Shown: positions 49,163 through 62,007 of the stretch, piece by piece | Position numbering within the stretch: the stretch's first letter is position 1 | How the letters are laid out: each line of letters begins with the position of its first letter | DNA from: Typhlomys cinereus | Lineage: Eukaryota; Chordata; Mammalia; Rodentia; Platacanthomyidae | Length of the DNA: 64,000 nt | NCBI GenBank assembly: GCA_023101885.1 | Contig: JALPQD010000912.1 | Coordinates: 69,085 to 133,084, forward strand | Direction of reading: 5' to 3' | Position numbers and translations under genes: made by a program | The notes under the pieces: model-generated | The model's database searches: none | What the model was told of the DNA's origin: nothing | What the model saw: the letters and a program-made list of their open reading frames with translations, nothing else

Positions 49163-50182
49163 AAGGTAAGTGTCTTACAGAAGTGTCTATACTGTAACTC
49201 TTTGTGTTCAGGAGGAAATCACACTTGTCATAGGAAGTTTACATGAAACATGTTCACACATGTCATTCCCTTCCAAAATCATGAATCAAGTGAAGAGGAC
49301 TCACAGTCATATGTAGCATGTGCACTTCTTTGTGTTAAGTATCCTACACAGTTTTCTAAACTGTAAAACATTGTGTTCTGGAGAAAACAACATTTCTTTT
49401 GTGCTGATTCTACCAACTGTATTCAGGCCTGCAATGAGCTTGAAAATAGTGACCAAGTGAGGAAGCGTCAAATTCACATGTTTCACTTCCACTTCTCTGA
49501 AAGAATCCTGTAGATGTTCATACGTGTAACTTTTTATGTTCAGGAGAAACTCACACTGGATTTGTGACGTTTTCATGAAATATGTTCACGCAGGCCTTGA
49601 TTTTCCAAAATAGAGAACCAAGTGAGGAGGACAGAGAGTTAAATGTTGGAGTTGCACTTCTTAGGGATAAGTATCCTACAGAAGATTCTGTAGTGTTACA
49701 CTTTGTTTTCAGGAGAAGATCATACTTGTTTTTCGCCATTTGCACATATCATGTTCAGGCAAGCCATGATTTTCCAAAATAGTGAACCAAGTGTGGAGGA
49801 TTCAGAGTCAAATGTTGGAATTTCACTTGGTAGGGATAAGTATCCTGAAGAAGTTCCTATACTGTAACATTTTTGTTCAGGCGAAAATCTCACTTGTTTT
49901 GTGACATTTGATTTTACAAATAGTGAACTAAGTCAGTTAAATGTTGCAAGTGTACTTCATTAGGATATGTACCGTACAGAAATTTCTATGTTGTAACTCT
50001 TTGTGTTCAGGAGGAAATCACACTTGTTTTACGACATTTCCATGAAACATGTTCATGCATGTCGTTATCTCCCAAAATCCTGAACCAAGTGAAGAGGACT
50101 CACAGTCCTATGTAGTTTATGCACTTCTTTGGGAAGTCATATGTAGCATGTGCACGTCTTTGGGATAAGTATCCTACACAGG

Positions 50183-50505
50183 TTTCTAGACTGTAAAACT
50201 TTGTATTCTGGAGAAAACAACATTTGTTTTGTGCTGATACTACCAACTATGTCCAGGATTGCAATGACCTTGAAAACAGTGACCAAGTGAGGACTCGTCC
50301 AATTCACATGTTTCACTTTCTCTTCTCAGTGATAAGAATCCTGTAGATGTTCATATGTTGTAACTTTTTATGTTCAGGAGAAATTTACACTGGTTTTGTG
50401 ACGTTTTCATGGAAAATGTTAACGCAGGCCTTTATTTTCCAAAATAGTGAACCAAGTGAGGAGGACTGAGAGTCAAATGTTGGAGGTGCACTTCTTAGGG
50501 ATAAG
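50183..50505. repeat. Near-identical HOR segment, copy 1
   Basis: About 320 bp (m3 to m4) that recurs at about 51924-52246, exactly two five-monomer units (1741 bp) away. It shares private variants such as TGTCCAGGATTGCAATGACC. The intervening unit near 51104 does not share them, so the homogenisation unit here was a double HOR (ten monomers). Confidence 0.8.
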
Positions 50506-53389
50506 TATCCTACAGAAGATTATATAGAGTTACACTTTGTGTTCAGGAGAAGATCATACTTCTTTTGTGACATTTGCATATAACATGTTCACGCAGGCCA
50601 TGATTTTCCAAAATAGTGAAGCAAGTGCGGAGAATTCAGAGTCAAATATTGGAATTTCTCTTCTTAGGGATAAGTATTCTAGAGAAGTTCCTACATTGTA
50701 ACATTTGTTTTCAGGTGAAAATCATACTTGTTTTATGACATTTGAATGGTATATGTTCACACAGGCCATGATTTTACAAAATAGTGAACCAAGTGAGCAG
50801 GACTCTGAGTTAAATGTTGCAAGTGCACTTCTTTAGGATAAGTATCGTACAGAAGTGTCCATATTGCAACTCTTTGTGTTCGGGGGAAATCACACTTGTT
50901 TTACGACGTTTCCATGAAACATGTTCATGCATGTCGTTCCCTTCCAAAATCGTGAACCAAGTGAAGAGGACTCACAGTCATATGTAGCATGTGCTCTTCT
51001 TAGGGAAGTCATGAGTAGCATGTTCACTTCTTTGGGATAAGTATCCTACACAGGTTTTTGGACTGTAAAACTTTATATTCTGAAGAAAACAACATTTTTT
51101 TGTGTGCTGATTCTACCAACTATATTCAGGATTGTAATGAGCTTGAAAATAGGACCAAGTGAGGACGCGTCAAATTCACATGTTTCACTTTCTCTTCTCA
51201 GTGATAAGAATCCTGTAGATGTTCATATGTTGTAACTTTTTATGTTCAGGAGAAATTCACACTGGTTTTGTGACGTTTTCATGGAAAATGTTAACGTAGG
51301 CCTTGATTTTCCAAAATAGTGAACCAAGTGAGGAGTACTGAGAGTCAAATGTTGGAGGTGCACTTCTCAGGGATAAGTATCCTACATAAGATTCTATAGA
51401 GTTACACTTTGTGTTCAGGAGAAGATCATACTTCTTTTGCGACATTTCCATATAACATGTTCACACAGGCCATGATTTTCCAAAATAGTGAAGCAAGTGC
51501 GGAGGATTCAGAGTCAAATGTTGGAATTTCTCTTCTTAGGGATAAGTATTCTAGAGAAGTTCCTATATTGTAACATTTGTTTTCAGGCGAAAATCATTCT
51601 TGTTTTGTGACATTTGAATGGTATACGTTCACACAGGCCATGATTTTACAAAATAGTGAACCAAGTAAGGAGGACTCTGAGTTAAATGTTGCAAGTGCAC
51701 TACTTTAGTGTAAGTATCATACAGAAGTTTCTATATTGTAACTCTTTGTGTTCGGGAGGAAGTCATACATTTTATGACGTTTCCATGAAACATGTTCATG
51801 CATGTCGTTCCCTTCCAAAATAGTGAACCAAGCGAAGAGTACACACAGTCATATTTAGCATGTGCACTTCTTAGGGAAGTCATGTGTAGCATGTTCACTT
51901 CTTTGGGATAAGTATCCTACATGTTTCTAGACTGTAAAACTTTGTATTCTGGAGAAAACAACATTTGTTTTGTGCTGATACTACCAACTATGTCCAGGAT
52001 TGCAATGACCTTGAAAACAGTGACCAAGTGAGGACTCGTCCAATTCACATGTTTCACTTTCTCTTCTCAGTGATAAGAATCCTGTAGATGTTCATATGTT
52101 GTAACTTTTTATGTTCAGGAGAAATTTACACTGGTTTTGTGACGTTTTCATGGAAAATGTTAACGCAGGCCTTTATTTTCCAAAATAGTGAACCAAGTGA
52201 GGAGGACTGAGAGTCAAATGTTGGAGGTGCACTTCTTAGGGATAACTATCCTACAGAAGGTTCTGTAGTGTTAGACTTTGTGTTCAGGAGAAGATCATAC
52301 TTGTTTTGCGACATTTGCATGTAACATGTTCATGCAGGCCATGATTTTCCAAAAGAGTGAAACAAGTGCAGAGGATTCAGAGTCAAATGTTGGAATTTCA
52401 CTTCTTAGGGATAAGTATCCAAGAGAATTTTCTATACTGTAACATTTCTGTTCAGGCGAAAATCATACTTGTTTTGTGACATTTGAATGGCACATATTCA
52501 CACAGGCCATGGTTTTACAAAATTGTGAACCAAGTGAGGAGGACTCTGAGTTAAATGTTTCCAGTGCACTTCTTTAGGAGAAGTATCATACCGAAGTTTC
52601 TATACTGTAACTCTTTGTGATCAGAAGAAAGTCACACTTGTGTGAAATTTCCATGGAACACATTCACGAAAGCCATGATTTTCCAAAATAGTGATGCAAG
52701 TGAGGAGGACTGAGAGTTAAATGTTGGAAGTGCACTTCTTAGGGAGAAGTATCCTACAGAATATTCTATAGTGTTGCACTTTATATTCAGGAGAAGATCA
52801 TACTTGTTTCGTGACATTTGCATATAACATGTTCACACATGCCATGATTTTCCAAAATAGTGAAGTAAGTGTGGAAGATTCAGAGTCATATGTTGGAATT
52901 TCACTTCCTAGGAATAATTATCGTACAGAAGATTCTATAGAGTTACACTTTGTGTTCAGGAAAAGATCATACTTGTTTTGCGACTTTTGCATATAACATG
53001 TTCACACAGGCCATGATTTTCCAAAATAGTGAACCAAGTGCGGAGGATTCAGAGTCAAATGTTAGAATTTCACTTCTTAAGTATAAGTATCCTAGAGAAG
53101 TTTCTATACTGTAACATTTGTGTTCAGGTGAAAATCATACTTGTTTTGTGACATTTGAATGGCACATATTCACACAGGCCATGGTTTTACAAAATAGTGA
53201 ACCAAGTGAGGAGGACTCTGAGTTAAATGTTGCAAGTGCACTTCTTTAGGATAAGTATCGTTCAGAAGTTTCTATATTGTAACTCTTTGTGTTCAGGAGC
53301 AAATCACACTTGTTTTACGACGTTTCCATGAAACGTGTTCATGCATGTCGTTCCCGTCCAAAGTAGTGAACCAAGTGAAGAGGACTCAC

Positions 53390-53485
53390 AGTCATATATG
53401 GAGCATGTGCACTTCTTTGGGAAGTCATATGTAGCATGTGCACGTCTTTGGGAAATCATATGTAGCATGTGCACTTCTTTGGGAT
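53390..53485. repeat. 31-bp triplication in m2/m3 (second case)
   Basis: AGTCATAT-type units start at 53390, 53423 and 53454 (spacing 33, then 31). It is the same sequence as the triplication at 332-424, with a different degree of drift. Confidence 0.85.
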
Positions 53486-56133
53486 AAGTATCCTACACAG
53501 GATTCTGGACTGTAAAACTTTGTATTCTGGAGCAAACAACATTTCTTTTGTGCTGATTCTACAAACTATGTTCAGGCTTGTAATGAGCTTGAAAACAGTG
53601 ACCAAGTCAAATTCACATGTTTCACTTTCTCTTCTTAGTGATAAGAATCCTGTAGATGTTCATACGTTGTACCTTTTTATGTTCAGGAGAAATTCAAACT
53701 GGTTTTGTGACATTTTCATGGAATATATGCATGCAGGCTTTGATTTTCCAAAATAGTTAACCAAGTGAGGATGACTCAGAGTCAAATGTTGCAAGTGCAC
53801 TTGTTAGTCATAAGTATCGTACAGAAGTTTCTATACTGTAACTCTTTGTGATCAGGAGAAAGTCACACTTGTTTTGCGACAGTCAATGGTACATTTACAT
53901 GCAAGCTATGATATTCCAAAATAGTGAACCAAGAGAGAATGACTCAGAGTCAAATGTTGCAAGTGCTCTTCTTAGTGATAAGTATCCCACAAAAGTTTCT
54001 ATCCTGTAATTCTTTGTGTTCAGGAAAGTATCACACTTGTTTTACAGTGTTTCCATGGAACATGTTCACGAGGGCTATGATTTTCCATGATAGTGAACCA
54101 AGTGAGGAGGACTCAGAGTCAAATGTTGGAAGTGCACTTCTTAGTGGTAAGTATCCTACAGAAGTTTCGATACTGTACTTCTTTGTGTTCTGCAGAAAAT
54201 CACACTTGTTTTGAGATGTTTCCATGGAACCTATTCATGCAGGAGATGATTTCCAAAATAGTGAACCTAGTGCGGAGGATTCAGAATCAAATGTAGGAAG
54301 TGCACTTCTTGGGGATAAGTATCCTAGAGACGTTTCTACACTGTAACATTTGCATTCAGGAGAAAATCATCCTTGTTTTGTGACATTTGCATGGCACATG
54401 TTCAAGCAGGCCATGTATTTCCAAAATAGTGAACCAAGTGAGGAGGATTCAGAGTCAAATGCTGGAAGTGCACCTCTAAGGATAAGTATCCTACAGAACT
54501 TTGTATACTGTAACATTTGCTTGTTTTGTGACATTTGCATGGCACATGTTCACGCAGGCCATGATTTTCCAAAAGAACCAGTTGAGTGAGGACTCTGAGT
54601 CAATTGTCGCAAGTGCACTTCTTTAGGATAAGTGTGGTACAGAAGTTTCTATACTGTAACTCTTTGTATTCAGGAGGAAATCACACTTGTTTTACGACGT
54701 TTCCATGAAACATGTTCATACATGTCATTCACTTCCAAAATCGTGAACCAAGTGAAGAGGACTCACAGTCATATTTACCATGTGTACTTCTCTGGGGCAA
54801 GTATCCTACACTGGTTTCTAGATGGAAAAACTTTGTGTTCTGGAAAAAACACCATTCGTTTTGTGCTGATTCTACCCACTATGTTCAGGCCTGTAATGAG
54901 GGTGAAAATAGTGACCAAGTGAGGAAGCGTCAAATTCACTTGTTTCACTTCCACTTCTCAGTGATAAGAATCCTGTAGATGTTCATAAATTGTAACTTTT
55001 TATGTTCAGGAGAATATCACACTGGTTTTGTGACGTATTCATGGAATATGTTCACAGAGGCCTTGATTTTCCAAAAGAGTGAAGCAAGTGAGGAAGACTG
55101 AGAGTCAAATGTTGGAAGTGCACTTCTTAGGGATAAGTATCCTACACAAGATTCTATACTGTAACAATTTGTATTCAGGAGAAGATCACACTTGTTTTGC
55201 GACATTTGCATATGACATGTTCACGCAAGCCGTGATTTCCAAAATATTGAACCAAGTGAGGAGGGTTCAGAGTAAAATATTGCACGTGCAGTTCTTACCA
55301 GTAAGTATCCTATGGAAGTTCCTACATTGTTACTCTTTGTGTTCAGGAAAAAATAACAGTCATTGTACCACATTTCCAAGGAATATGTTGAAGCAGGCCA
55401 TGGTTTTTCCACAATAGTTAACCAAGTGAGGATGACTCAGAGTCAAATGTTGCGAGTGTACTTCGTTGGGATACGTATCCTACAGAAGTTTCTATACTGT
55501 AACTCTTTGTGATCAGTAGAAAATCACTTGTTGTGCAACAGTCAATGGAACATTTACACGCAAGCCATGATATTCCAAAATAGTGAACCAAGAGAGAAAG
55601 ACTCAGAGTCAAATGTTGCAAGTGCTCTTCTTAGCGATAAGTATCCCACAAAAGTTTCTATACTGTAATTCTTTGTGTTCAAGAGAGTATCACACTTGTT
55701 TTGCTATGCTTCCATGGAACATGTTCACGCAGGCGATGTTTTCCATGATAGTGAACCAAGTGAGGAGGACTCAGAGTCAAATGTTGGAAGTGCACTTCTT
55801 AGGGATAAGTATCCTACAGAAGTTTCGGTACTGTACCTCTTTGTGTTCTGCAGAAAATCACACTCGTTTTGCGGAGTTTCCATGGAACCTATTCATGCAG
55901 GAGATGATTTCTGAAATAGTGAACCAAGTGCGGAGGATTCAGAATCAAATGTAGGAAGTGCGCTTCTTGGGGATAAGTATCCTAGAGATGTTTCTACACT
56001 GTAGCATTTGCGTTCAGGAGAAAAATCATACTTTTTTGTGACATTTGCATGGCACATGTTCACACAGGCCATGATTTTACAAAATAGTGAACCAAGTTAG
56101 GAGGACTCTGAATCAAATGTTGCAAGTGCACTT

Positions 56134-57155
56134 TTTTTTAACATTTTTTATTATTATTTCTGCTCATACAAACTTAATAGGTATACCAGTTCCCTCCCCC
56201 CTCCTCCTCCCCCCGAACCCCCTGCTCCCTCCCTTCCCATCTCCCAGTGCCTTCCCCCCAATTCTGAGAGAGTCCTTTATTGTGTATGCCTAACTCTCCT
56301 CTTGGTCCTCCTTTCTGATGATGTAAAAGGACCCAGTGGCATTTCCCTGAACCCTTTCTCGTCTTCCCCTTAAACATAGGAACACTACTGTGTCCATCAA
56401 TCCCTTGCCTCCAAGGATCTTGGTGCCTTTAGCAGATGTTAGACTTTGTGAGGTCAATAGTGTGACAGACATGGCGCAGGGCATGCAAAGTCCTAATATG
56501 ATTGCTTCAGCCCTATCTAGTGTGGAGACTCTTCAAATCATTGCTCCCCCCATCCTTTTACTCTTACAATTTTACCGCCCCCTCTTCCACAGATGTCCCT
56601 CAATGTCAGGATGTGGGGAGATTAGGCTGGCTTGGTTCTATGTGGATGATATAGAGTCTCTGAAGTTCTAGATTGTGGTTTGTTGATTTTCTTTTGCAGT
56701 TTTGCTGCTCCTGCAGTGCCCTTCACTCCATCCTGATGGGCACTGTATGTCACCCGCTGGTCAGAGACAAAAAACTGTTAAACTGGAGTCTTGTTATAAT
56801 AGCACATTCAAGGGTAGATGTAATAAAAGCAGGAAACCTCGGTGAGGGTAGAATCAGTCACCCATTTGCAAAATGATCTCTTTTCATCTGCCAGACTCTA
56901 TGCCATCCCCTTCTGATGAGATCATACCCCCTCGGTTGTACATGATCAGGAACGAACGTCTGTGAACTTAACCAGGTGTCACATTACTTACTTGTGTTCC
57001 TTGGAGGACGATTTTCTCTGCTGTAACATGGTCCCCTCTCTCTTTGTGTCTGGTGTGGCCCTCCAACCCCATCCCTCCTGTTCACAATCCTTGCAATTAC
57101 CATATTACATAGGTTTACCCTTGAGTGTCTCAATGTGGGCTGGGTGAGTTTGGTA
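56134..57155 (-). other. L1-F 3'UTR
   Basis: A type 2 3'UTR of about 1.0 kb. The G-rich tract on the minus strand is the complement of about 56190-56262. The terminus before the tail is GAAATAATAATAAAAAATG. It contains no gene. Confidence 0.9.
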
Positions 57156-60100
57156 CTAGGAGCCACCTATTAGGGAGTACATACGGCGCTTAACTTTCTG
57201 GGATTGGGATACTTCACTTAATATAATTCTTTCTAATGACATCCATTTCCCAACAAATTCCAGTAATTCATTATTTTTGATGGCTGAGTAGTACTCCATT
57301 GTATAGACGTACCACAGTTTCCTTATCTACTCGTCAACTCTTGGACATTTAGGTTGATTCCATGACTTTGCTATTGTAAACAGTGCTGCTATGAACATAG
57401 TCGTGCTTGTGCTATGGAAGCGAACCTCTGCCGCATGGGGGGTTATTCCCAAAAGTGGAATAGCAGGGTCATATGGCATTTCAATCTTTAATTTCTTTAA
57501 GAAGCTCCAGACAGCTCGCCAGAGTGGCTGTATGTGCCTGCATTCCCACCAGCAATGAAGCAGAGTTCCCCTCTCTCCACATCCTCTCCAGCACTTGTTG
57601 TTGTTTGTATTGTGGATTTTTGCCATCCTGACCGGGGTGAGATGATATCTCAGGGAGGTTTTGATTTGCATTTCCCTGATGGCTAAAGAAGTGGAGCATT
57701 TTTAAGATATTTGTTAGACATTTTAATTTCATCTCTGGTAAAATTTCTTTTAAGTTCCAGGGCCCATTTTTTAATTGGGCCATTGGTTTCCTTTGTGTTT
57801 AATTTTCTAAGTTCTTTGTACACTCTGGACAGTAGAGCTCTATCAGATATATGGTTAGTGAAGATTTTCTCCCATTCTGTGCGTTGCCTTTGAGCTCCTG
57901 TGATAATCTCTTTATCTGAACAGAAGCTCTTTAATTTCACAAGATCCCAACTGTTGAGAGTTGGTAGCAGTGACTGTGCCATTGGATGTCTGTTTAGGAA
58001 ATGTTGGCCTAGCCCAATCAGCTCAAGGGAGTTCCCTATCCGTTCAGTTATGATTTTTATAGTCTCTGGCCTGATATCAAGGTCCTTGATCAATTTGGAA
58101 TTAAGTCTTTTACATGGTGACAAGTATGGGTCCAGCTTTAATCTTCTGCATGTGGAGATCCAGTTTTGCCAGCACCATTTGTTGAAGATGCTGTCCTTTT
58201 TCCATTGGATTCTTTGGGCCCCTTTGTCGAAGATCAAATGGCAGTATTTTGGTGGGCTTATATCTGGGTCCTCAACCCTTATCCATTGATCTCTGTGTCT
58301 ATTTTGGAGCCAGTACCAGGTTATTTTTATAACTAAGGATTTGTAGTATAGACTAAGGTTCGGTATGGTAATACCTCCAGCAGTGTTTTTGTTACTCAGG
58401 ATTGTCTTTGCTATCCTGGTGGAATTTTAATTGGTATAGCATTGAATTTGTATATTGCCTTTGGTAGGATGGTCATTTTTACGATGTTGATTCTGCCAAT
58501 CCAGGAGCATGGGAGGTCTTTCCACCTTCTGATGTCTTCAGCAATTTCTTTCTATAGGGTTTTAAAGTTTTCATTGTAAAGGTCTTTTACCTCCTTGGTT
58601 AGGTTTATACCAAGGTATTTCATTTTTTTAGGGGCTACAGCAAATGGGATTGTTTCTCTCAGGGCTTTTTCACTTCTTTCATTCTGGGCATATAAGAAGG
58701 CTTCTGATTTTTGCACATTTATTTTGTATCCTGCCACCCTGCTGAACTTCTCAATTAGTTCCAGGAGCTTCCTGGTGGAGTTTTTGGGATCACTCAGGTA
58801 TAAGATCATGTCATCTGCAAATAGGGATAACTTGACTTCTTCCTTGCCGATTTGAATCCCTCTTATGTCCCTTTCTTGTCTTATGGCTTCAGCTAAGACT
58901 TCAAGTACAATATTGAATAGAAGTGGTGAGAGTGGACAGCCTTGTCTAGTTCCTGATCGAAGTGGGAATGCTTCCAATTGTTCCCCATTGAGCATAATCC
59001 TTGCTGTGGGCTTGTTGTATACAACTTTTATTATATTGATAAAGGTTCCTTCCATTCCTACTGTCTCTAGCGTTTTGATCATAAAAGGCTGTTGGATCTT
59101 GTCAAAGGCTTTTTCTGCGTCTATCGAGAGTATCATGTGGTCTTGAACTTTGGACTGGTTTACATGATGAATTACATTTATTGATTTTCGTATGTTGAAC
59201 CAACCTTGCGTGCTGGGGATGAAGCCTACTTGGTCCCTGTGAATGATCTTTTTGATGTTTTTGATTCCGATTTGCTAAGACTTTGTTCAGAATCTTTGTG
59301 TCTGTGTTCATCAGAGAGATTGGCCTATAGTTTTTTTTTTAAGTGAATCTTTATTAGGTTTTGGGATTAAGACGATATTAGCTTCATAGAAGGAATTTGG
59401 TAGTGTTCCTTCCTTTGCTATTTGATGGAACAGTTTAAGGAGTATTGGTGTTATTGACTCCTTAAATGTCTGGTAGAATTCTGTGCTGAATCCATCTGGT
59501 CCAGGACATTTTTTGGTGGGAAGATTCGAGATTACTTCTTCAATTTCCTTATATGTTTTTGGGCCATTTAAGAAATTCACAAATTCCTGATCCAATTTAG
59601 GTAAGATGTGTTTACTTAGAAAGTCATCCATCTCTTGTGTGTTGTCAAACTTCACAGAGTATAAGTTTTTGAAATATGATGTTATAATTCCCTGGATTTC
59701 TTGGGTATCAGTAGTGATTACTCCATGTTCATTTTTGTTAATTTTGTTTTCTCTGTCTTGCTTTTGGTTAATTTAGCTAGGGGTGTATCTATCTTATTGA
59801 TTTTTTCAAAGAACCAGCTTTTTGACTGGTTGATTTTTTCTATCGTTTTCTTAGTCTCAATTTCAGATATTCCTCCCCTTATTTTGCTAATCTTCTCTCT
59901 TCTACTACTTTTGGGATCACATTGCAAAAGTTTCTCTAAAGCCTTAAGCTGCATCGTTAAGTTATTTATTTCTGATGTTTCCATTTTTTTGATGTAGGCC
60001 TTAAGAGCTATAAACTTACCTCTTAGGACAGCTTTCATTGTGTTCCAGAGATTTTGGTAAGTTGTATTTTCGTTATCGTTCACTTTCAGGAAATCTTGAA

Positions 60101-60909
60101 TTTCCTTTTTAATTTCTTCCTGAATCCAGTTCTCATTCAGCATCATATTGTTAAGTTTCCAGGAGTTAGTGTATTTTCTCTAGTTTGTTGTGTTGTGGAT
60201 GTCCAGGTTTAGGCCCTGGTGGTCTGATAGGGCACAGGTTAGAATTTCAACTTCTTTGTACATGTTTAGATTCGTTTTGTGGCCCAGTATGTGATCTATT
60301 TTGGAAAAAGTTCCGTGTGCTGCTGGGAAAAATGTGTATTCTTTTGTGCGTGGGTGAAAAGTTCGATAGAGATCTGTAAGGTCCATTTCTTTAAGGGTTT
60401 GATTAAGTTCCAAAGTGTCTCTGTTAAGCTTTTGACCTGTTGATCTATCCCATGTTGAGAGGGCGGTGTTGAAGTCCCCAAGAATGATCGTTTGGGGGTT
60501 GATTTCTTGCTTTAGGCGCTGTAGGGTTTTCTTAATGAGTGTGGAGGGACCCATATTGGGTGCATAAATGTTCAGGATTTTGAAGTCTTCCTGGTGAATT
60601 GTACCTGTGACTAAAATGTAGTATACATCTGTGTCTCTTATGATTTTCTTTGGTTTGAAGTCCACTTTGTCTGATAGCATAATTGCTACCCCTGCCTGTT
60701 TCCTGGTTCCATTAGCTTGCAAGATTTTTGGACCAGCCTTTCATTCTTAGGATGTGCCTATCTTTTGTCGTGAGATGAGTTTCCTGAAGGCAGCAGATTG
60801 TTGGATTGTGGTTTTTAATCCAAGTTTGTAATCTGTGTCTCTTAATCGGTGAGTTAAAACCATTGACATTTAATGTTATAATGGAGAAATTATTTTTACT
60901 TCTGGACAT
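57156..60909 (-). pseudogene. L1-F ORF2, disabled
   Basis: From ATG 60909 to the stop at 57158-57156. It opens with the endonuclease N14 and E43 motifs. An extra T near 60726 shifts frame within the GWSK motif. TAG at 60182-60180 replaces a lysine after SDHQGLNLDIHN. Further frame changes occur near 59720, 59335 and 59270. About 85 bp are deleted near 58417. FADD is preserved (58810-58821). The C-terminal segment ends LIGGS. One-base loss in the YLKKCS stretch near 57703 mirrors the fragility of that A-run in L1-A, although at a different base. No function is expected. Confidence 0.92.
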
Positions 60910-60966
60910 TTTTTATGTTTAGTAGATTTGGTAATCATGTTATTTGATATTTATGTTTTGGTGGTA

Positions 60967-62007
60967 TTATACTTCCCTTCTGTCCATCTGGATACAGTTG
61001 TTCTTTTCTTCAAGCTTGAGTATCAGTTCTAGGATTTTTTGCAAGCCTGGTTTGTTAGACATGTATCCCTTCACGTTTTCTTTGTGTTGGAAAACTTTTC
61101 TTTCTCCCTCAATCATGACAGATAGTTTTGCCGGGTATATCAGTCTGGGTTGGCGTTTTTGCTCATTTAATACTTGAAGTATGTCTCTCCAAGCTCTTCT
61201 TGCTTTTACTGTTTCCATTGTGTAGTCATTTGTTATTCTAATAGGTTTACCTTTAAAAGCGAGTTGCTTTTTTTCTCTTGAAGCTCTCAGCACCTTTTCT
61301 TTGTCTTGAATGTGGAGTGTTTTGGCTATTATTTGCCGTGGCGATTTTCTATTCAGGTCGTATATGTTTGGAGTGCGAAATGCCTCTTGTATTTGGATAG
61401 GCCTCTCACTCTTTAATTGTGGGAAGTTTTCATTTATGATGAATTGAAATATTTCCTCAGGTGTGGTATTTTGGGATTCTTGTTCTGGTATTCCATGAAT
61501 GCGCATGTTAGGCTTCTTCAGGGTGTCCCATATCTCTTGAATGTTCCTCTCCAGTATCTTTTTGGCTTGAACAATCTCTTCCATTGAGCTGGTTAATTCT
61601 CCCACTTTGTCTTCAAGATCTGAAATTCTATTTTCTGCCTCATTTGTTCTGCTGATAAGACTCTCTGTTGAGTTTTGGGTTGAAGATAACTTGTCTTTTA
61701 GTTCAATTTTAAACTCTGCCTGAGACTGTTTTAATTGCTCCATACCTATTTTTGTTTCTTGAACTGTTTTTCTCAACTCCTCCAAGTGCTTTTTGTGTTC
61801 CTGTTCAAAGTGGTTGATACGGTGGTTTAACTCTTCTCAGATTTCCTCTTTCATAGTATTAATCATGGTAAGGATCATACTCTGAAAGTCATTATGTTGG
61901 GTCTGGCTTTCATGGCTATTTTCTGTGGATTTGTTCTGGTCGGAATCCCTCATTATGGGATTGATTCTTTCGGCAGGAGATTGGTCTTCTTGGGTTTTGT
62001 TTCTCAT
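60967..62007 (-). pseudogene. L1-F ORF1 with one premature stop
   Basis: A type 2 ORF1p of 346 codons starting at ATG 62007, chosen because it precedes RNKTQEDQSPAERINPIM and is in frame with the rest. One TGA at 61839-61837 replaces an arginine codon (CGA-type, likely CpG decay) in the EEIREEL-equivalent. Otherwise the coiled coil, RRM-like and C-terminal domains are open to RREV at 60967. It is ten residues shorter than type 1 because its start corresponds to an internal type 1 methionine. Confidence 0.92.

Larger units (their letters stand above)
49163..56133. repeat. Satellite block S6
   Basis: About 41 monomers. m2-m5 run to ~49810, then the five-monomer HOR m1-m5 to ~53640 (m3 landmarks at 50231, 51104 and 51972, spacings 873 and 868). 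This part has shortened or hybrid units: m1 near 49900, m2/m4 near 52640, and m5 doubled near 52730-53060. A ten-monomer segment follows (m7-m11, m2-m9, m10/m11 hybrid) up to the L1-F insertion. The last 8 bp (56126-56133) are the left target duplication of L1-F. Confidence 0.94.

Noticed and set aside
49163..53640. CRISPR-like direct-repeat/spacer arrangement because of regularly spaced conserved cores
   Set aside because: The spacers are themselves repeated and homologous, the period is ~168 bp, and the sequence is a mammalian satellite.
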